Shown here one piece after another: positions 51,326-59,845 of a stretch of 64,000 nt of DNA. Under the pieces are notes generated by a model. It made no database searches, was not told the origin of the DNA, and saw only the letters and a program-made list of their open reading frames with translations. Numbering within the stretch: position 1 is the first letter of the stretch; every line of letters starts with the position of its first letter. Location of the stretch: assembly GCF_008801695.1 (NCBI RefSeq), contig NZ_VZPF01000002.1, positions 1 to 64,000 of the forward strand, given 5' to 3'. A program made the translations under genes and the position numbers. The stretch is from Pantoea stewartii subsp. stewartii. Its GTDB lineage: Bacteria > Pseudomonadota > Gammaproteobacteria > Enterobacterales > Enterobacteriaceae.

Positions 51326-52955
51326 TCACGGTTATGCCAAAGTGGACCAGATCAAGCGCTGGTCACCGGTATGGATCGTCCCTATTGTCACGTTATTAAT
51401 AGGCGGCTGGATTCTGTTTTATCACTTCAGCCATCAGGGGCCCGAAGTGACCCTGATCACCGAGAGTGCAGAAGGGATCGAAGCGGGCAAAACCACGATT
51501 AAAAGTCGCAGCGTGAACGTTGGCGTGGTGGAAAGTGCGGTGCTGACAGACGATCTTCATCATGTGGAAATTAAAGCCCGACTGAATGCCGGTATGGAAA
51601 AACTGTTGCACAGCGACAGCGTCTTCTGGGTAGTTAAACCGCAGGTGGGCCGTGAAGGGATCACCGGTCTGGGAACGTTACTTTCCGGGGCCTATATTGA
51701 GCTGCAGCCCGGCACCAAAAAAGCGCCTCTGGAGCAGTACACCCTGATGGCTTCACCGCCGCTTGCGCCGCCGGATGCCAAAGGTATCCGGATTACGCTC
51801 GACAGTAATAAAGCAGGCCAACTGAATCCGGGCGATCCGGTTCTGTTCCGCGGTTTCCGTGTCGGCACCGTTGAAACCAGCACGTTCGACACGGATCAAC
51901 GCCTGATGACCTATCAGCTGTTTATCGCCGCGCCTTACGATCGCCTGGTGACGACCAATGTGCGCTTCTGGAAAGACAGCGGCATCGCGGTCGATATGTC
52001 GGCCTCAGGGATGCGCGTCGAAATGGGATCCCTGACCACGCTGTTTAGCGGCGGGGTGAGTTTTGACGTCCCGGACGGGTGGGATTTAGGCAAAGCGGCG
52101 CAGAATCAGGCTGAATATCATTTGTTCGACGATCAACGCAGTATTCAGGATTCGCTGTACACCAATCATATCGACTATCTGATGTTCTTCTCGGATTCGA
52201 TTCGTGGCTTGCAGGTGGGCGCGCCGGTTGAATTCCGCGGCATTCGTCTGGGTACCGTTGCGGAAGTGCCGTTCATGAATGCGGGCACCGCTCAGGCGTT
52301 AAATAATGATTATCGCGTGCCGGTATTGATTCGTATTGAACCCGATCGCTTTATTAACCGTTTAGGGCAAAACTTCGATCTTGAGCAGCATCTGCAGGAT
52401 GGTAAGAAACGTGGCCTGCGCGCAACGTTGAAAACGGGCAATTTGCTGTCCGGTGCGCTGTATGTGGATATCGACTTCTATAATAACGCACCGCCGTATA
52501 CCGGTCCGGATAAAGTCGCGGGATACGAAGTGATTCCAACAGTAAGCGGCGGCCTCAGTCAGATCCAGCAAAAACTGATGGCGGCGCTGGATAAGATTAA
52601 CAGTTTACCGCTGAACAACATGGTGACGGAAGCCACGGGCACACTGAAAGAGAGTCAGAAGACGCTCAGGGATCTGCAGCGTACTATTGATAACATCAAT
52701 GTGGTGACCAGCAGTCCGGCGATGAAGACCTTGCCAGAAGAAACGCAGCAGACGCTTCGTGAGCTGAACCGTAGCATGAAAGGGTTACAGCCAGGCTCCC
52801 CGGCTTACAGCAAGCTGGTGGGCGATATGCAACGGCTTGATCAGGTGCTGCGTGAACTTCAGCCCGTGTTAAAAACGTTAAATGCGAAAAGTAATGCGTT
52901 AGTGTTTGAGGCCAAACCGGGACAGGATCCCCAGCCAAAGAGGGCGAAACAATGA
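51312..52955 (+). CDS. pqiB: Intermembrane lipid-transport MCE protein PqiB (TTG start)
   Basis: PqiB forms stacked hexameric rings of MCE domains and a needle-like channel across the periplasm. The 547-residue product (E. coli 546) has one N-terminal membrane helix (WSPVWIVPIVTLLIGGWILF), three MCE domains (recurrent GxxVxFRGxxVGxV pattern, e.g. PGDPVLFRGFRVGTVE and GAPVEFRGIRLGTV) and a C-terminal coiled-coil helix. The start codon is TTG at 51312. It is preceded at 7 bases by AAGGAG and gives the same length as E. coli; no in-frame ATG or GTG lies near. It overlaps pqiA by 14 bases and pqiC by 4. Confidence 0.94.
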   Translation: MTENNHGYAKVDQIKRWSPVWIVPIVTLLIGGWILFYHFSHQGPEVTLITESAEGIEAGKTTIKSRSVNVGVVESAVLTDDLHHVEIKARLNAGMEKLLHSDSVFWVVKPQVGREGITGLGTLLSGAYIELQPGTKKAPLEQYTLMASPPLAPPDAKGIRITLDSNKAGQLNPGDPVLFRGFRVGTVETSTFDTDQRLMTYQLFIAAPYDRLVTTNVRFWKDSGIAVDMSASGMRVEMGSLTTLFSGGVSFDVPDGWDLGKAAQNQAEYHLFDDQRSIQDSLYTNHIDYLMFFSDSIRGLQVGAPVEFRGIRLGTVAEVPFMNAGTAQALNNDYRVPVLIRIEPDRFINRLGQNFDLEQHLQDGKKRGLRATLKTGNLLSGALYVDIDFYNNAPPYTGPDKVAGYEVIPTVSGGLSQIQQKLMAALDKINSLPLNNMVTEATGTLKESQKTLRDLQRTIDNINVVTSSPAMKTLPEETQQTLRELNRSMKGLQPGSPAYSKLVGDMQRLDQVLRELQPVLKTLNAKSNALVFEAKPGQDPQPKRAKQ

Positions 52956-53536
52956 AAAAAGGATTAATGCTTTTTGCCGCTCTCGCACTGAGTGCCTGTA
53001 GCAGTACGGTCAATACTACCTATTATCAGCTGCCCTCGGGGGCAGCCTCAATGCAGGTGATAAGCAGCGAGGCGAATGCGCAGCCGACATTATGGGTGCA
53101 GCAAATTACGGTCCCCGACTATCTGGCGGGCAATGGGCTGGTCTATCAGACCAGCGACGTAAAATATGTCATTGCCGCTAATAATCTGTGGGCCAGCCCG
53201 CTCGATCAGCAATTGCAACAAACGTTGATCACTAATCTGACGAAAGCGTTACCCGGCCGTCTGGTTATCCAGACGCTTATCGGTCAGGAGCACGATACGC
53301 TGAGCGTAACGGTGAATGATTTCCAGGGCCGTTATGATGGCAAGGCGGTAATCAGCGGTCAGTGGACACTGGAACATCAGGGGCGCTTCACAAAGCAGGC
53401 TTTTAATCTGGTGCTACCGCAGCGGGAAGATGGCTATGATTCGCTGGTTAAAACGCTGGCACAGGGCTGGCAGCAAATCGCACAGCAGATTGCACGCGGT
53501 GCAACCACGGCAGAGTCAACCGCAACAGGGCTTTAG
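52952..53536 (+). CDS. pqiC: Outer-membrane lipoprotein PqiC
   Basis: PqiC is an outer-membrane-anchored lipoprotein with the ABC_trans_aux fold that binds the tip of the PqiB needle. The 194-residue product (E. coli 187) has a lipoprotein signal MKKGLMLFAALALSAC with Cys at residue 16 (LSAC lipobox) followed by Ser, favouring outer-membrane sorting. It contains the conserved VPDYLAGNGLVYQTSDVKYV and NNLWASPLDQQLQQTL segments. Its start overlaps pqiB (ATGA). The stop is TAG. Confidence 0.95.
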   Translation: MKKGLMLFAALALSACSSTVNTTYYQLPSGAASMQVISSEANAQPTLWVQQITVPDYLAGNGLVYQTSDVKYVIAANNLWASPLDQQLQQTLITNLTKALPGRLVIQTLIGQEHDTLSVTVNDFQGRYDGKAVISGQWTLEHQGRFTKQAFNLVLPQREDGYDSLVKTLAQGWQQIAQQIARGATTAESTATGL

Positions 53537-53716
53537 TTAATGTGTTGTTTCAGCACATACAATTTTTCTGACGTTTTCCAGGCTTTCTTTATAAATCATA
53601 CGGATATCGTCACAGTTTCATAGGGTTAAACAGAAAGTATATGTCTGGAGCAGGTCATATTTGTGACACTGGCGTGAATATTGCGCATTGATCTTTTCAT
53701 ACAGAGCGAGTAAAAC

Positions 53717-53752
53717 AAAAGGGTGGCTGAACATTAATTCGCCACCTTTTTC
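53717..53752 (+). terminator. Rho-independent terminator between pqiC and rmf
   Basis: GGTGGC (53722-53727) pairs with GCCACC (53741-53746) around a 13-base loop, extended by flanking A-T pairs and followed by a T run (53747-53751). It lies 180 bp after pqiC and only 43 bp before rmf, so it may end the pqiABC mRNA or a short separate transcript. Confidence 0.65.
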
Positions 53753-53794
53753 TTTCCACCAGATTCCACAGACCTTACATGAGGGACACGGAGT

Positions 53795-53962
53795 ATGAAG
53801 AGACAGAAACGAGACCGCCTTGAGCGCGCCCATTCACGTGGTTATCAAGCTGGCATTACAGGACGCTCTAAAGAGATGTGTCCGTATCAAATGATAGACG
53901 CTAAGTCTCACTGGTTGGGAGGTTGGCGGCAAGCCATGGAGGACAGGTCGGCTGCGGCTTAG
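53795..53962 (+). CDS. rmf: Ribosome modulation factor
   Basis: Rmf binds 70S ribosomes in stationary phase and helps turn them into inactive 100S dimers. The 55-residue product (E. coli 55) starts MKRQKRDRLERAHSRGYQAG, continues with GRSKEMCPYQ and contains HWLGGWRQAM. Differences from E. coli are concentrated in the loop after CPYQ and the last residues. GGACACGGAGT precedes the ATG. It is followed by a strong terminator and convergent fabA. The stop is TAG. Confidence 0.96.
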   Translation: MKRQKRDRLERAHSRGYQAGITGRSKEMCPYQMIDAKSHWLGGWRQAMEDRSAAA

Positions 53963-53986
53963 CCGGATGTCACTGAAAAGGGATAT

Positions 53987-54015
53987 AACCTCCGCACTGT
54001 GCGGAGGTTTTCGTT
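53987..54015 (+). terminator. Rho-independent terminator of rmf
   Basis: Perfect 10-bp stem AACCTCCGCA (53987-53996) / TGCGGAGGTT (54000-54009) with a CTG loop, followed by TTCGTTT. It lies 24 bp after the rmf stop; convergent fabA ends 17 bp further on. Confidence 0.85.
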
Positions 54016-54031
54016 TCTGTGGAATGAAACG

Positions 54032-54550
54032 TCAGAATGCAGCAGTATCTTTGAACAGGCCAACTTTCAGATCGCTGGCTGTATAGATCAAATTCCCGTC
54101 AACAAACACTTCACCATCTGCCACGCCCATAACCAGTTTACGGTTAATCACGCGTTTAAAATGAATGCGGTAGGTGACTTTTTTCGCGTCTGGCAGAACC
54201 TGACCGGTGAATTTAACTTCACCCACGCCCAGCGCGCGGCCTTTTCCTTCGCCACCCAGCCAGCCGAGATAGAAGCCAACCAGTTGCCACATCGCATCCA
54301 GGCCCAGACAGCCAGGCATCACCGGATCACCAATGAAATGGCAGCCAAAGAACCACAGATCTGGATTGATATCCAGTTCAGCTTCCACGAAGCCTTTATC
54401 ATATTTCCCGCCGTCCTCGGTCATTTTGACCACGCGGTCCATCATCAGCATATTGCCGGAAGGGAGTGGCGGACCATTTTCGCCGAACAGTTCACCGCGA
54501 CCAGACAGGATCAGGTCTTCTTTGGTATAGGATTCGCGTTTATCTACCAT
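54032..54550 (-). CDS. fabA: 3-hydroxydecanoyl-ACP dehydratase/isomerase FabA
   Basis: FabA dehydrates 3-hydroxydecanoyl-ACP and isomerises the trans-2 product to cis-3, the entry point for unsaturated fatty acids. The 172-residue length equals E. coli. The catalytic His71 ([15 protein letters not shown]) and Asp85 (LGLDAMWQL) are present (His70 and Asp84 in E. coli numbering without Met). AGAAGG lies 12 bases before the ATG. A FabR-type operator is found upstream. Confidence 0.98.
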   Translation of the reverse strand: MVDKRESYTKEDLILSGRGELFGENGPPLPSGNMLMMDRVVKMTEDGGKYDKGFVEAELDINPDLWFFGCHFIGDPVMPGCLGLDAMWQLVGFYLGWLGGEGKGRALGVGEVKFTGQVLPDAKKVTYRIHFKRVINRKLVMGVADGEVFVDGNLIYTASDLKVGLFKDTAAF

Positions 54551-54588
54551 GTTCTTATTAAGCCTTCTTTTAGTGAATCACGAATATT

Positions 54589-54606
54589 AGCGAACAGTTG
54601 TACACT
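54589..54606 (-). promoter_or_regulatory. Candidate FabR operator of fabA
   Basis: Read on the minus strand, AGTGTACAACTGTTCGCT is one base away from a clean FabR-type half-site pair (AGCGTACA-NN-TGTTCGCT). It lies 39 bp before the fabA start and next to a possible -10 element (TAATAT). FabR represses fabA and fabB according to the unsaturated to saturated acyl balance in E. coli. The FadR activator site was not recognised. Confidence 0.6.
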
Positions 54607-54618
54607 GAGCAAATGAGA

Positions 54619-56370
54619 TTAACGGTGGTTGAACCAGTTAAGCCATCTCAACGGCCATGCCCGAGGGGTGGGCTCAGGCTGATTCATCTGACTGATGCGC
54701 TCCTGAATCGTACGCAGCAGGCATTCGCCTTCGCCGTCTTCCGTGTTCCAGACTTTTCCGGTCAATAAGGGCAACGCTTCATCAGCCGTATCGATTGCCC
54801 AGATATGGAAACGGCCGGCTTCGACCGCACTCACAACCTGCTGATTCAGACTCAGGTGGCGCACATTGCAGGCAGGAATAATCACACCTTGCTGACCCGT
54901 GAGCTCACGCTGATGGCAGATGTCGAAGAAGCCTTCAATTTTCTCATTCAGGCCACCGACCGGCTGGACGTTACCAAACTGATCGACCGAGCCCGTGACC
55001 GCGATTTGCTGATTTAGCGGCGTATCGGCAAGGGCACTGATCAGAGCACACAGTTCTGCCAGCGACGCGCTGTCGCCGTCAACTTCCGAATAGGATTGTT
55101 CAAACACCAGCGAAGCAGAAAAAGGCAGTTGCTGATCTAACTCCAGCTCCGCAATAAGATAGGCCTGCATAATCATCATGCCTTTAGCATGAATATTGCC
55201 GCCCAGCTCCGCTTTGCGTTCGACGTCGGTAAATTCACCGTCGCCAGGATGAACCACACAGGTGATACGGCAGGGATCGCCCCAGGCCCGCGGGTGACCG
55301 GGATATTCCACGACGGAAAGACCGTTGATCTGGCCCACCACTTCGCCTTCCGTTTCGACCAAAATCTGGCGCAGCAAAATCTCATCACGCATGCGTTCAT
55401 TCAGATAATTTTCGCGCCACAGACGTGCTTCCAGCGCGTCACGCAAGGCTTCAGCGTTTAGTGTTTCACCCATCAACGCGGTCTCACGTAGTTGACGCAG
55501 CAGCCAACGTGGACAAAGGGGATAGGTTTCCTGATCGCCACTATAGCGAACGCCTTCTTTGATGAGCTCAGGCCAAAAGTCCTCATCTGGCGCAGCGATA
55601 TCAGCCTGTGCGGCCAAATCTACTGTCCAGCAGCACCATGCCAGCACATCATCTTCATCCACAATTTGAAGGTTTTCTTCAAATTCAGTGTAAATCGCCA
55701 TCTCATGCGCTTCGGCATCCAGCTCCTGAAAATCAGCGAGCGTATCGCGTTCGCCACAGAGCACCAGATTTAACTTCAGCGGAAGCGGCGGGACAGAGAC
55801 AGGCAAAGGGCGGCGCTCATCCTGCGACAGCCATTCGAGGTAGCCTTGCTCAATGCTTCTTTTCAGCCGCAGCCAGAGCAGGGGCTGAGCGAGGAGCGCA
55901 CGGAGTGAAAGCACCAGCGTTCCGCCATTGGCACGATGGATCAGACCAGGTTCCAGCTGAATACGATCTTTATGTACCCGGACACAGCCAAACAGCTGCT
56001 CCTGCTCAATCCAGTCGGCAAAATGCACACCACCCTGGCTGGTAAAAGGACGCTGACTGTCAGTGGGCGCCTGCAACGTGACGTTGTCGGCCAGGATATG
56101 ATAATCCCCGCCCGCCAGGGACGAAGCGGTGCCCATTACGCGCTGTGCCGCACTGGCGATCAGCGAGAGATAATCGCGGTTTTCCTGGCTGCGAACCAGC
56201 AGCAAAGGAAAACCCTGACTCTGATGGTGCAAGTGGGCCAGCGCATTCAGCAATCGGGGCTGCACCGTTGCTAAAGCATCGGTTTCTTCATCAGCAATTC
56301 GGGAGAAAACGGATTGATATTGCGCGCTATCCGGCTGTAAGGTTTGCCACGTGAGTTGAGTGCTGGTCAA
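54619..56370 (-). CDS. ycbZ: YcbZ, Lon-like ATP-dependent protease family protein (probable TTG start)
   Basis: The 583-residue product aligns with E. coli YcbZ (586 aa). The C-terminal Lon protease domain has the catalytic Ser in VDGDSASLAELCALIS and Lys in GGLNEKIEGFF. The N-terminal part, with QLFGCVRVHKDRIQLEPGLIHRANGGTLVLSLRALL, corresponds to an AAA-like region without an intact P-loop. Function is unproven. No ATG matches the family start. TTG at 56370 gives LTSTQLTWQTLQPDS (E. coli MTITKLAWRDLVPDT) and is preferred over the distant ATG at 56445, but the ribosome-binding site is weak. It is divergent from matP. Confidence 0.9.
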   Translation of the reverse strand: MTSTQLTWQTLQPDSAQYQSVFSRIADEETDALATVQPRLLNALAHLHHQSQGFPLLLVRSQENRDYLSLIASAAQRVMGTASSLAGGDYHILADNVTLQAPTDSQRPFTSQGGVHFADWIEQEQLFGCVRVHKDRIQLEPGLIHRANGGTLVLSLRALLAQPLLWLRLKRSIEQGYLEWLSQDERRPLPVSVPPLPLKLNLVLCGERDTLADFQELDAEAHEMAIYTEFEENLQIVDEDDVLAWCCWTVDLAAQADIAAPDEDFWPELIKEGVRYSGDQETYPLCPRWLLRQLRETALMGETLNAEALRDALEARLWRENYLNERMRDEILLRQILVETEGEVVGQINGLSVVEYPGHPRAWGDPCRITCVVHPGDGEFTDVERKAELGGNIHAKGMMIMQAYLIAELELDQQLPFSASLVFEQSYSEVDGDSASLAELCALISALADTPLNQQIAVTGSVDQFGNVQPVGGLNEKIEGFFDICHQRELTGQQGVIIPACNVRHLSLNQQVVSAVEAGRFHIWAIDTADEALPLLTGKVWNTEDGEGECLLRTIQERISQMNQPEPTPRAWPLRWLNWFNHR

Positions 56371-56541
56371 AATAATCGCATTTGTCTGTTTTGAGAAAAG
56401 CGAGATTATACAGGATTCACTGTGCTTAAGCACTGCGGAGTTCAATCAGAAGTTGTGACACATGACGACATGTTTTTCGTTGCTGCATCCAGTAAAAAAG
56501 CTGTTATTCTTAGTTCGTTACGTGATCACGATGAGATTCCG

Positions 56542-57009
56542 ATGAAATACCAGCAGCTCGAAAATCTTGAATGTGGATGGAAGTGGAAATACCTGGTGAA
56601 AAAACATCGGGAAGGTGAACTGATCACGCGTCACCTTGAACTCAGCGCGGCACAGGCGGCAGTCGATAAGCTGTTAATGATGGAGAATAATCCCGTCGAC
56701 GTTAACGACTGGATTAACCAACACATTCATCCCGAACTGGACAACCGGCTTAAACAAACGATCCGTGCGCGGCGAAAACGGCATTTCAATGCCGAGCATC
56801 AGCACACACGAAAAAAATCCATCGATCTGGAATATCTGGTCTGGCAGCGGCTGGCCGGCCTGGCGCAACGGCGCAACTGCACCCTGTCTGAAACGATTGT
56901 GCAGCTAATTGAAGATGCCGAACGCAAAGAAAAGTACGCCAGCCAGATGTCGACGCTGAAGCAGGATTTGCAGGCTATACTGGGCAAGTCGGATACTGAC
57001 AACGGTTAG
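56542..57009 (+). CDS. matP: Macrodomain Ter protein MatP
   Basis: MatP binds matS sites across the terminus region, keeps the Ter macrodomain compact, displaces MukBEF from it and links it to the divisome. The 155-residue product (E. coli 150) starts [20 protein letters not shown]. It has the DNA-contact region [20 protein letters not shown], a ribbon-helix-helix segment ([18 protein letters not shown]) and the C-terminal coiled coil. The frame is open 40 codons upstream, but only the ATG at 56542 matches the family. The stop is TAG. Confidence 0.97.
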   Translation: MKYQQLENLECGWKWKYLVKKHREGELITRHLELSAAQAAVDKLLMMENNPVDVNDWINQHIHPELDNRLKQTIRARRKRHFNAEHQHTRKKSIDLEYLVWQRLAGLAQRRNCTLSETIVQLIEDAERKEKYASQMSTLKQDLQAILGKSDTDNG

Positions 57010-57049
57010 TTTACGGAGCAATATTCAGGCCTGCTCCGGATTAAAGGAC

Positions 57050-57079
57050 AAAAAAAACCCCGCATGCGCGGGGTTTTTT
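57050..57079. terminator. Bidirectional terminator between matP and ompA
   Basis: CCCCGC (57058-57063) / GCGGGG (57068-57073) with an ATGC loop, eight A residues on the left and six T residues on the right. It can end both the matP and ompA transcripts. Confidence 0.9.
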
Positions 57080-57091
57080 ATCACGTATAAC

Positions 57092-58165
57092 TTAAGCCTG
57101 AGGCTGAGTTACCACGTCTTTGATACCTTTAACGTCGATTTCTACACGACGGTCTGGCGCCAGGCAGTCGATCAGGGCTTTACGGCCTTTCACGCTGTCA
57201 CAATTGTTGCCAGTTACTGGGTTAGATTCACCCATGCCGCGAGCAGAGATCTTGTTAGCAGGGATACCTTTAGATACCAGGTAATCTACTACAGACTGAG
57301 CACGTTTCTCAGACAGTTTCTGGTTGTACTGCTCTGAACCGATGCGATCGGTGAAGCCCAGAACAACGACTGAACCGTCTTTAGGATCCATTGAGCTCAG
57401 CTGGCTGTACAGCTGATCCAGAGCCTGCTGACCTTCTGGCTTCAGCGTTGACTTGTTGAAGGTGAACAGAACGTCTGATTTCAGAGTAAAGCGCTTAGTC
57501 TGAACAACTGGCGCTGGTGCTGGTGCTGGAGCCGGAGCTGGCGCAGCAACATCATCCTGACCGAAACGGTAAGAAACACCCAGGCTCAGCATGCCGTTGT
57601 CTGGACGAGCACCAACGGTCTGTGCGTCACCGATGTTGTTCACCCACTGGTAATCCAGACGGGTTGCCCAGTTTTTGGTCAGAGCATACTCAACACCAAC
57701 CGCTGCCAGTGGAGAAACACCGGTGTCGTGGTCGCTGATGCGGTTGCCAGTGGCTACGTTCTGCTGAGTTGAGTCAGCGCGCCATACCATACCACCCAGG
57801 CGGGTATAAACGTCGAGATCGTCAGCGATTGGGTAGCTCAGTTTAGCAGCCAGTTGGATGCCCTGTGCTTTGAAAGCGCCGTTAGTGACGTTGCCTTTGT
57901 TAGGCATACGGCCTAACCAGTCATAACCCAGCTCGAAACCCAGGTATGGGTTAGCCTGGTAACCGGCGAATGCGCCAGCACCCAGTTGGCTTTCGTGAGT
58001 TGGGCCGTCGTTATTTTGGTAACCGTTACCGTAGTAACCAGTGTCGTGATACTGAGACCAGCCCAGTTTAGCACCGGTGTACCAGGTGTTATCTTTAGGG
58101 GCGGCCTGCGCTACGGTAGCGAAGCCAGCCAGTGCCACTGCAATTGCGATAGCTGTCTTTTTCAT
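57092..58165 (-). CDS. ompA: Outer membrane protein A
   Basis: OmpA is an 8-strand outer-membrane barrel joined to a periplasmic peptidoglycan-binding domain. The 357-residue precursor has a signal peptide [21 protein letters not shown] followed by [10 protein letters not shown]. The barrel is followed by a Pro/Ala hinge ([15 protein letters not shown]) and the OmpA-like domain with [22 protein letters not shown] (DAP-binding Asp and Arg) and a [21 protein letters not shown] disulfide pair. A frame start 10 codons upstream is rejected; the ATG at 58165 is preceded by GATAACGAGGCGCAAA, the conserved E. coli leader end. Confidence 0.98.
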   Translation of the reverse strand: MKKTAIAIAVALAGFATVAQAAPKDNTWYTGAKLGWSQYHDTGYYGNGYQNNDGPTHESQLGAGAFAGYQANPYLGFELGYDWLGRMPNKGNVTNGAFKAQGIQLAAKLSYPIADDLDVYTRLGGMVWRADSTQQNVATGNRISDHDTGVSPLAAVGVEYALTKNWATRLDYQWVNNIGDAQTVGARPDNGMLSLGVSYRFGQDDVAAPAPAPAPAPAPVVQTKRFTLKSDVLFTFNKSTLKPEGQQALDQLYSQLSSMDPKDGSVVVLGFTDRIGSEQYNQKLSEKRAQSVVDYLVSKGIPANKISARGMGESNPVTGNNCDSVKGRKALIDCLAPDRRVEIDVKGIKDVVTQPQA

Positions 58166-58516
58166 TTTGCGCCTCGTTATCATCCAAATAGGCAATGAGC
58201 ATAAAGGTTGCTCTTGGTTTAATCCTTCGCCGGGTCAAAACGCTCGCTTATGACTCTACCGCAAAAAACGGAGGTTATTGAGCACCCTAGCGAGATAAAG
58301 TCTACAACGAGATTGGAAACTTACAAGTGTGATGTGAGGCACTTATGTAAAAAAACAGTGTCTTATACATAAATTCTAACAATTTAGGGTGAACTTCTGT
58401 GATGGGGGTAACCCCCAAAATGGGGGCTAAGCCATTGTCATTACTGGCAGGAGCAGAATCAGTGTCTTAGCCCAACGCGAGAGAAAAAATTTCTTGAGAT
58501 AAATCTCATTTTTTAC
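58166..58516 (-). promoter_or_regulatory. ompA promoter and long 5' leader; sulA 3' region
   Basis: No gene is visible. The part next to ompA keeps landmarks of the stable E. coli ompA leader on the minus strand: GGGTGCTC near 58282-58289, CGGTAGAGT, GGCGAAGGATT and GGATGATAACGAGGCGCAAA. The transcript probably starts near 58292, with TTTATC as a -10 candidate just upstream. The end of the leader is the known MicA small-RNA target in E. coli. Toward sulA, three G/C runs (58404-58408, 58412-58416, 58422-58426) can form two alternative hairpins and may serve as a sulA terminator. Confidence 0.6.
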
Positions 58517-59008
58517 TTAATGAAACAAATCAGACTGAATTTTTAGCCGACTTTCTGGTCTGACTGGCGTTTTAGAGGACTCACCCGAGCGCAGGATGAG
58601 TCCTAACGCTTCACCTTCAGCCGCAGCGAGCTCCAGTTCCCGACGCCCATCTTCATCCAGATCGTAGGGAATCCAGGCTAAAACGACACTGTAATTTCCC
58701 GTACGCAGGGCCTTAATCATGGCCTCGACGGCGTTGTAACGTTCAGCGTCGGCGATATGCATACTTTTCTCCAGGGGCAAGCCTGCTTCCTGCATCCAGA
58801 CCCGACTCAACTTATGCGCAGGTGTTAACCAAAGCTGCCAGCGGGATTGCTGGCTCAGTTGCTGAAGCAACGGTAACAGCAGCATCTGCATCATTCCCGG
58901 TTTTTCGCTATAGCGCAATTCAGTAATCCAGCCGCTCTGAGAAGCGGGGTCAGAAGGCGAAGCGTAACGGTGAGTCGGGCATACATTACGGGGATGTTGG
59001 GTGCGCAT
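58517..59008 (-). CDS. sulA: SOS cell division inhibitor SulA
   Basis: SulA sequesters FtsZ during the SOS response and is removed by Lon. The 163-residue product (E. coli 169) has a divergent N-terminal third. The core is recognisable: LLLPLLQQLSQQSRWQLWLTP, SRVWMQEAGLPLEKSM and ALRTGNYSVVLAW. The C-terminus ends in LKIQSDLFH (E. coli LKIHSNLYH), so the terminal His needed for Lon recognition is kept. A LexA box lies 23 bp upstream. It is divergent from tfoX and upstream of ompA, as in E. coli. Confidence 0.94.
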   Translation of the reverse strand: MRTQHPRNVCPTHRYASPSDPASQSGWITELRYSEKPGMMQMLLLPLLQQLSQQSRWQLWLTPAHKLSRVWMQEAGLPLEKSMHIADAERYNAVEAMIKALRTGNYSVVLAWIPYDLDEDGRRELELAAAEGEALGLILRSGESSKTPVRPESRLKIQSDLFH

Positions 59009-59030
59009 AAATTAATCACTCAGCAGTTGA

Positions 59031-59046
59031 CTGTATGGATATACAG
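59031..59046 (-). promoter_or_regulatory. LexA box (SOS box) of sulA
   Basis: CTGTATGGATATACAG matches the LexA consensus CTG(N10)CAG with an alternating TA-rich centre. It lies 23 bp before the sulA ATG and so should hold sulA off until DNA damage. Confidence 0.88.
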
Positions 59047-59218
59047 TAATGACATCCTGGATAAAGATCAACCTGAATTTCTGAAAATGCCTCGCAAAAT
59101 TCGCATAATGTTGACGCCAAAGTGATTTATTCATTGAACCTGCAACTGAATTTTCTTATCTTCTAACCGACTGAATAGTAACGTTTTTAACAGGTTTTTG
59201 TTACAAGGAGGTGATGAT

Positions 59219-59845
59219 ATGAAGAAAGAACAGCGGGTCGTTTTGCGATCAAAACAACAACTGGCGCCTTTAGGTAATGTCGAATCCCGTACTCAGTTTG
59301 GCGGTTACGCTTTAGCTGTTGAGCGCGTCGTGTTTGCCTTGATAAAAGACGATCAGCTTTATCTGCGCGCCAGCGAAGCCCTGCGGGAATATGTGGCTAA
59401 ACGGCCCTTGGAGCCGCTTATTTTTCGCAAACGCGGTATGCCGGTCAGCCTGAATTATTTCAGGGTCGATGAAAATTTATGGTATGACCCGGAGCATCTG
59501 GTTGCGCTCTCAGCGGCCTCACTACAGACCGCCCGTCGGGAACAGGATGACCGACAAGGCCGGGTGCGTTTAAAAGATCTGCCTAATGTCAGCTTACGGC
59601 TGGAAATGATGTTGCATGAGATAGGCATTTGCAGCGTTAAACACCTGCACGAGGTCGGAGCCAGGGCGTGCTGGTTAAAACTAAAACGTTATAACCAGCA
59701 CCTCGGTTTCAAAACCTTGCTGGTGCTTCAGGGTGCTATTTCGGGCCATCATGAAGCCGCTCTCCCGCCAACGGTTAAAGTGGAGCTGGGTGAATGGTAC
59801 CAGGCTGCGCTCAAAACAGTGGAAGAGGCGAAGAAAGGGCCTTAG
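59219..59845 (+). CDS. tfoX: TfoX/Sxy family competence regulator
   Basis: Sxy/TfoX works with CRP at CRP-S sites to switch on competence genes. The 208-residue product (E. coli Sxy 209) has the N-terminal TfoX domain (LGNVESRTQFGGYALAVERVVFALI ... LYLRASEAL) and the C-terminal helix-hairpin-like domain (RLKDLPNVSLRLEMMLHEIGICSVKHL, then GAISGHHEAALP). The ATG at 59219 is preceded by AAGGAGGTGAT (59205-59215), an 11-base perfect complement to the 16S rRNA 3' end. A TTG at 59198 is in frame but would lie before that site. The end overlaps convergent yccS by 4 bases. The stop is TAG. Confidence 0.92.
   Translation: MKKEQRVVLRSKQQLAPLGNVESRTQFGGYALAVERVVFALIKDDQLYLRASEALREYVAKRPLEPLIFRKRGMPVSLNYFRVDENLWYDPEHLVALSAASLQTARREQDDRQGRVRLKDLPNVSLRLEMMLHEIGICSVKHLHEVGARACWLKLKRYNQHLGFKTLLVLQGAISGHHEAALPPTVKVELGEWYQAALKTVEEAKKGP

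Noticed and set aside
53999-54616. Plus-strand frame of 205 codons opposite fabA
   Set aside because: It is the reverse of the fully conserved fabA gene and encodes nothing recognisable.
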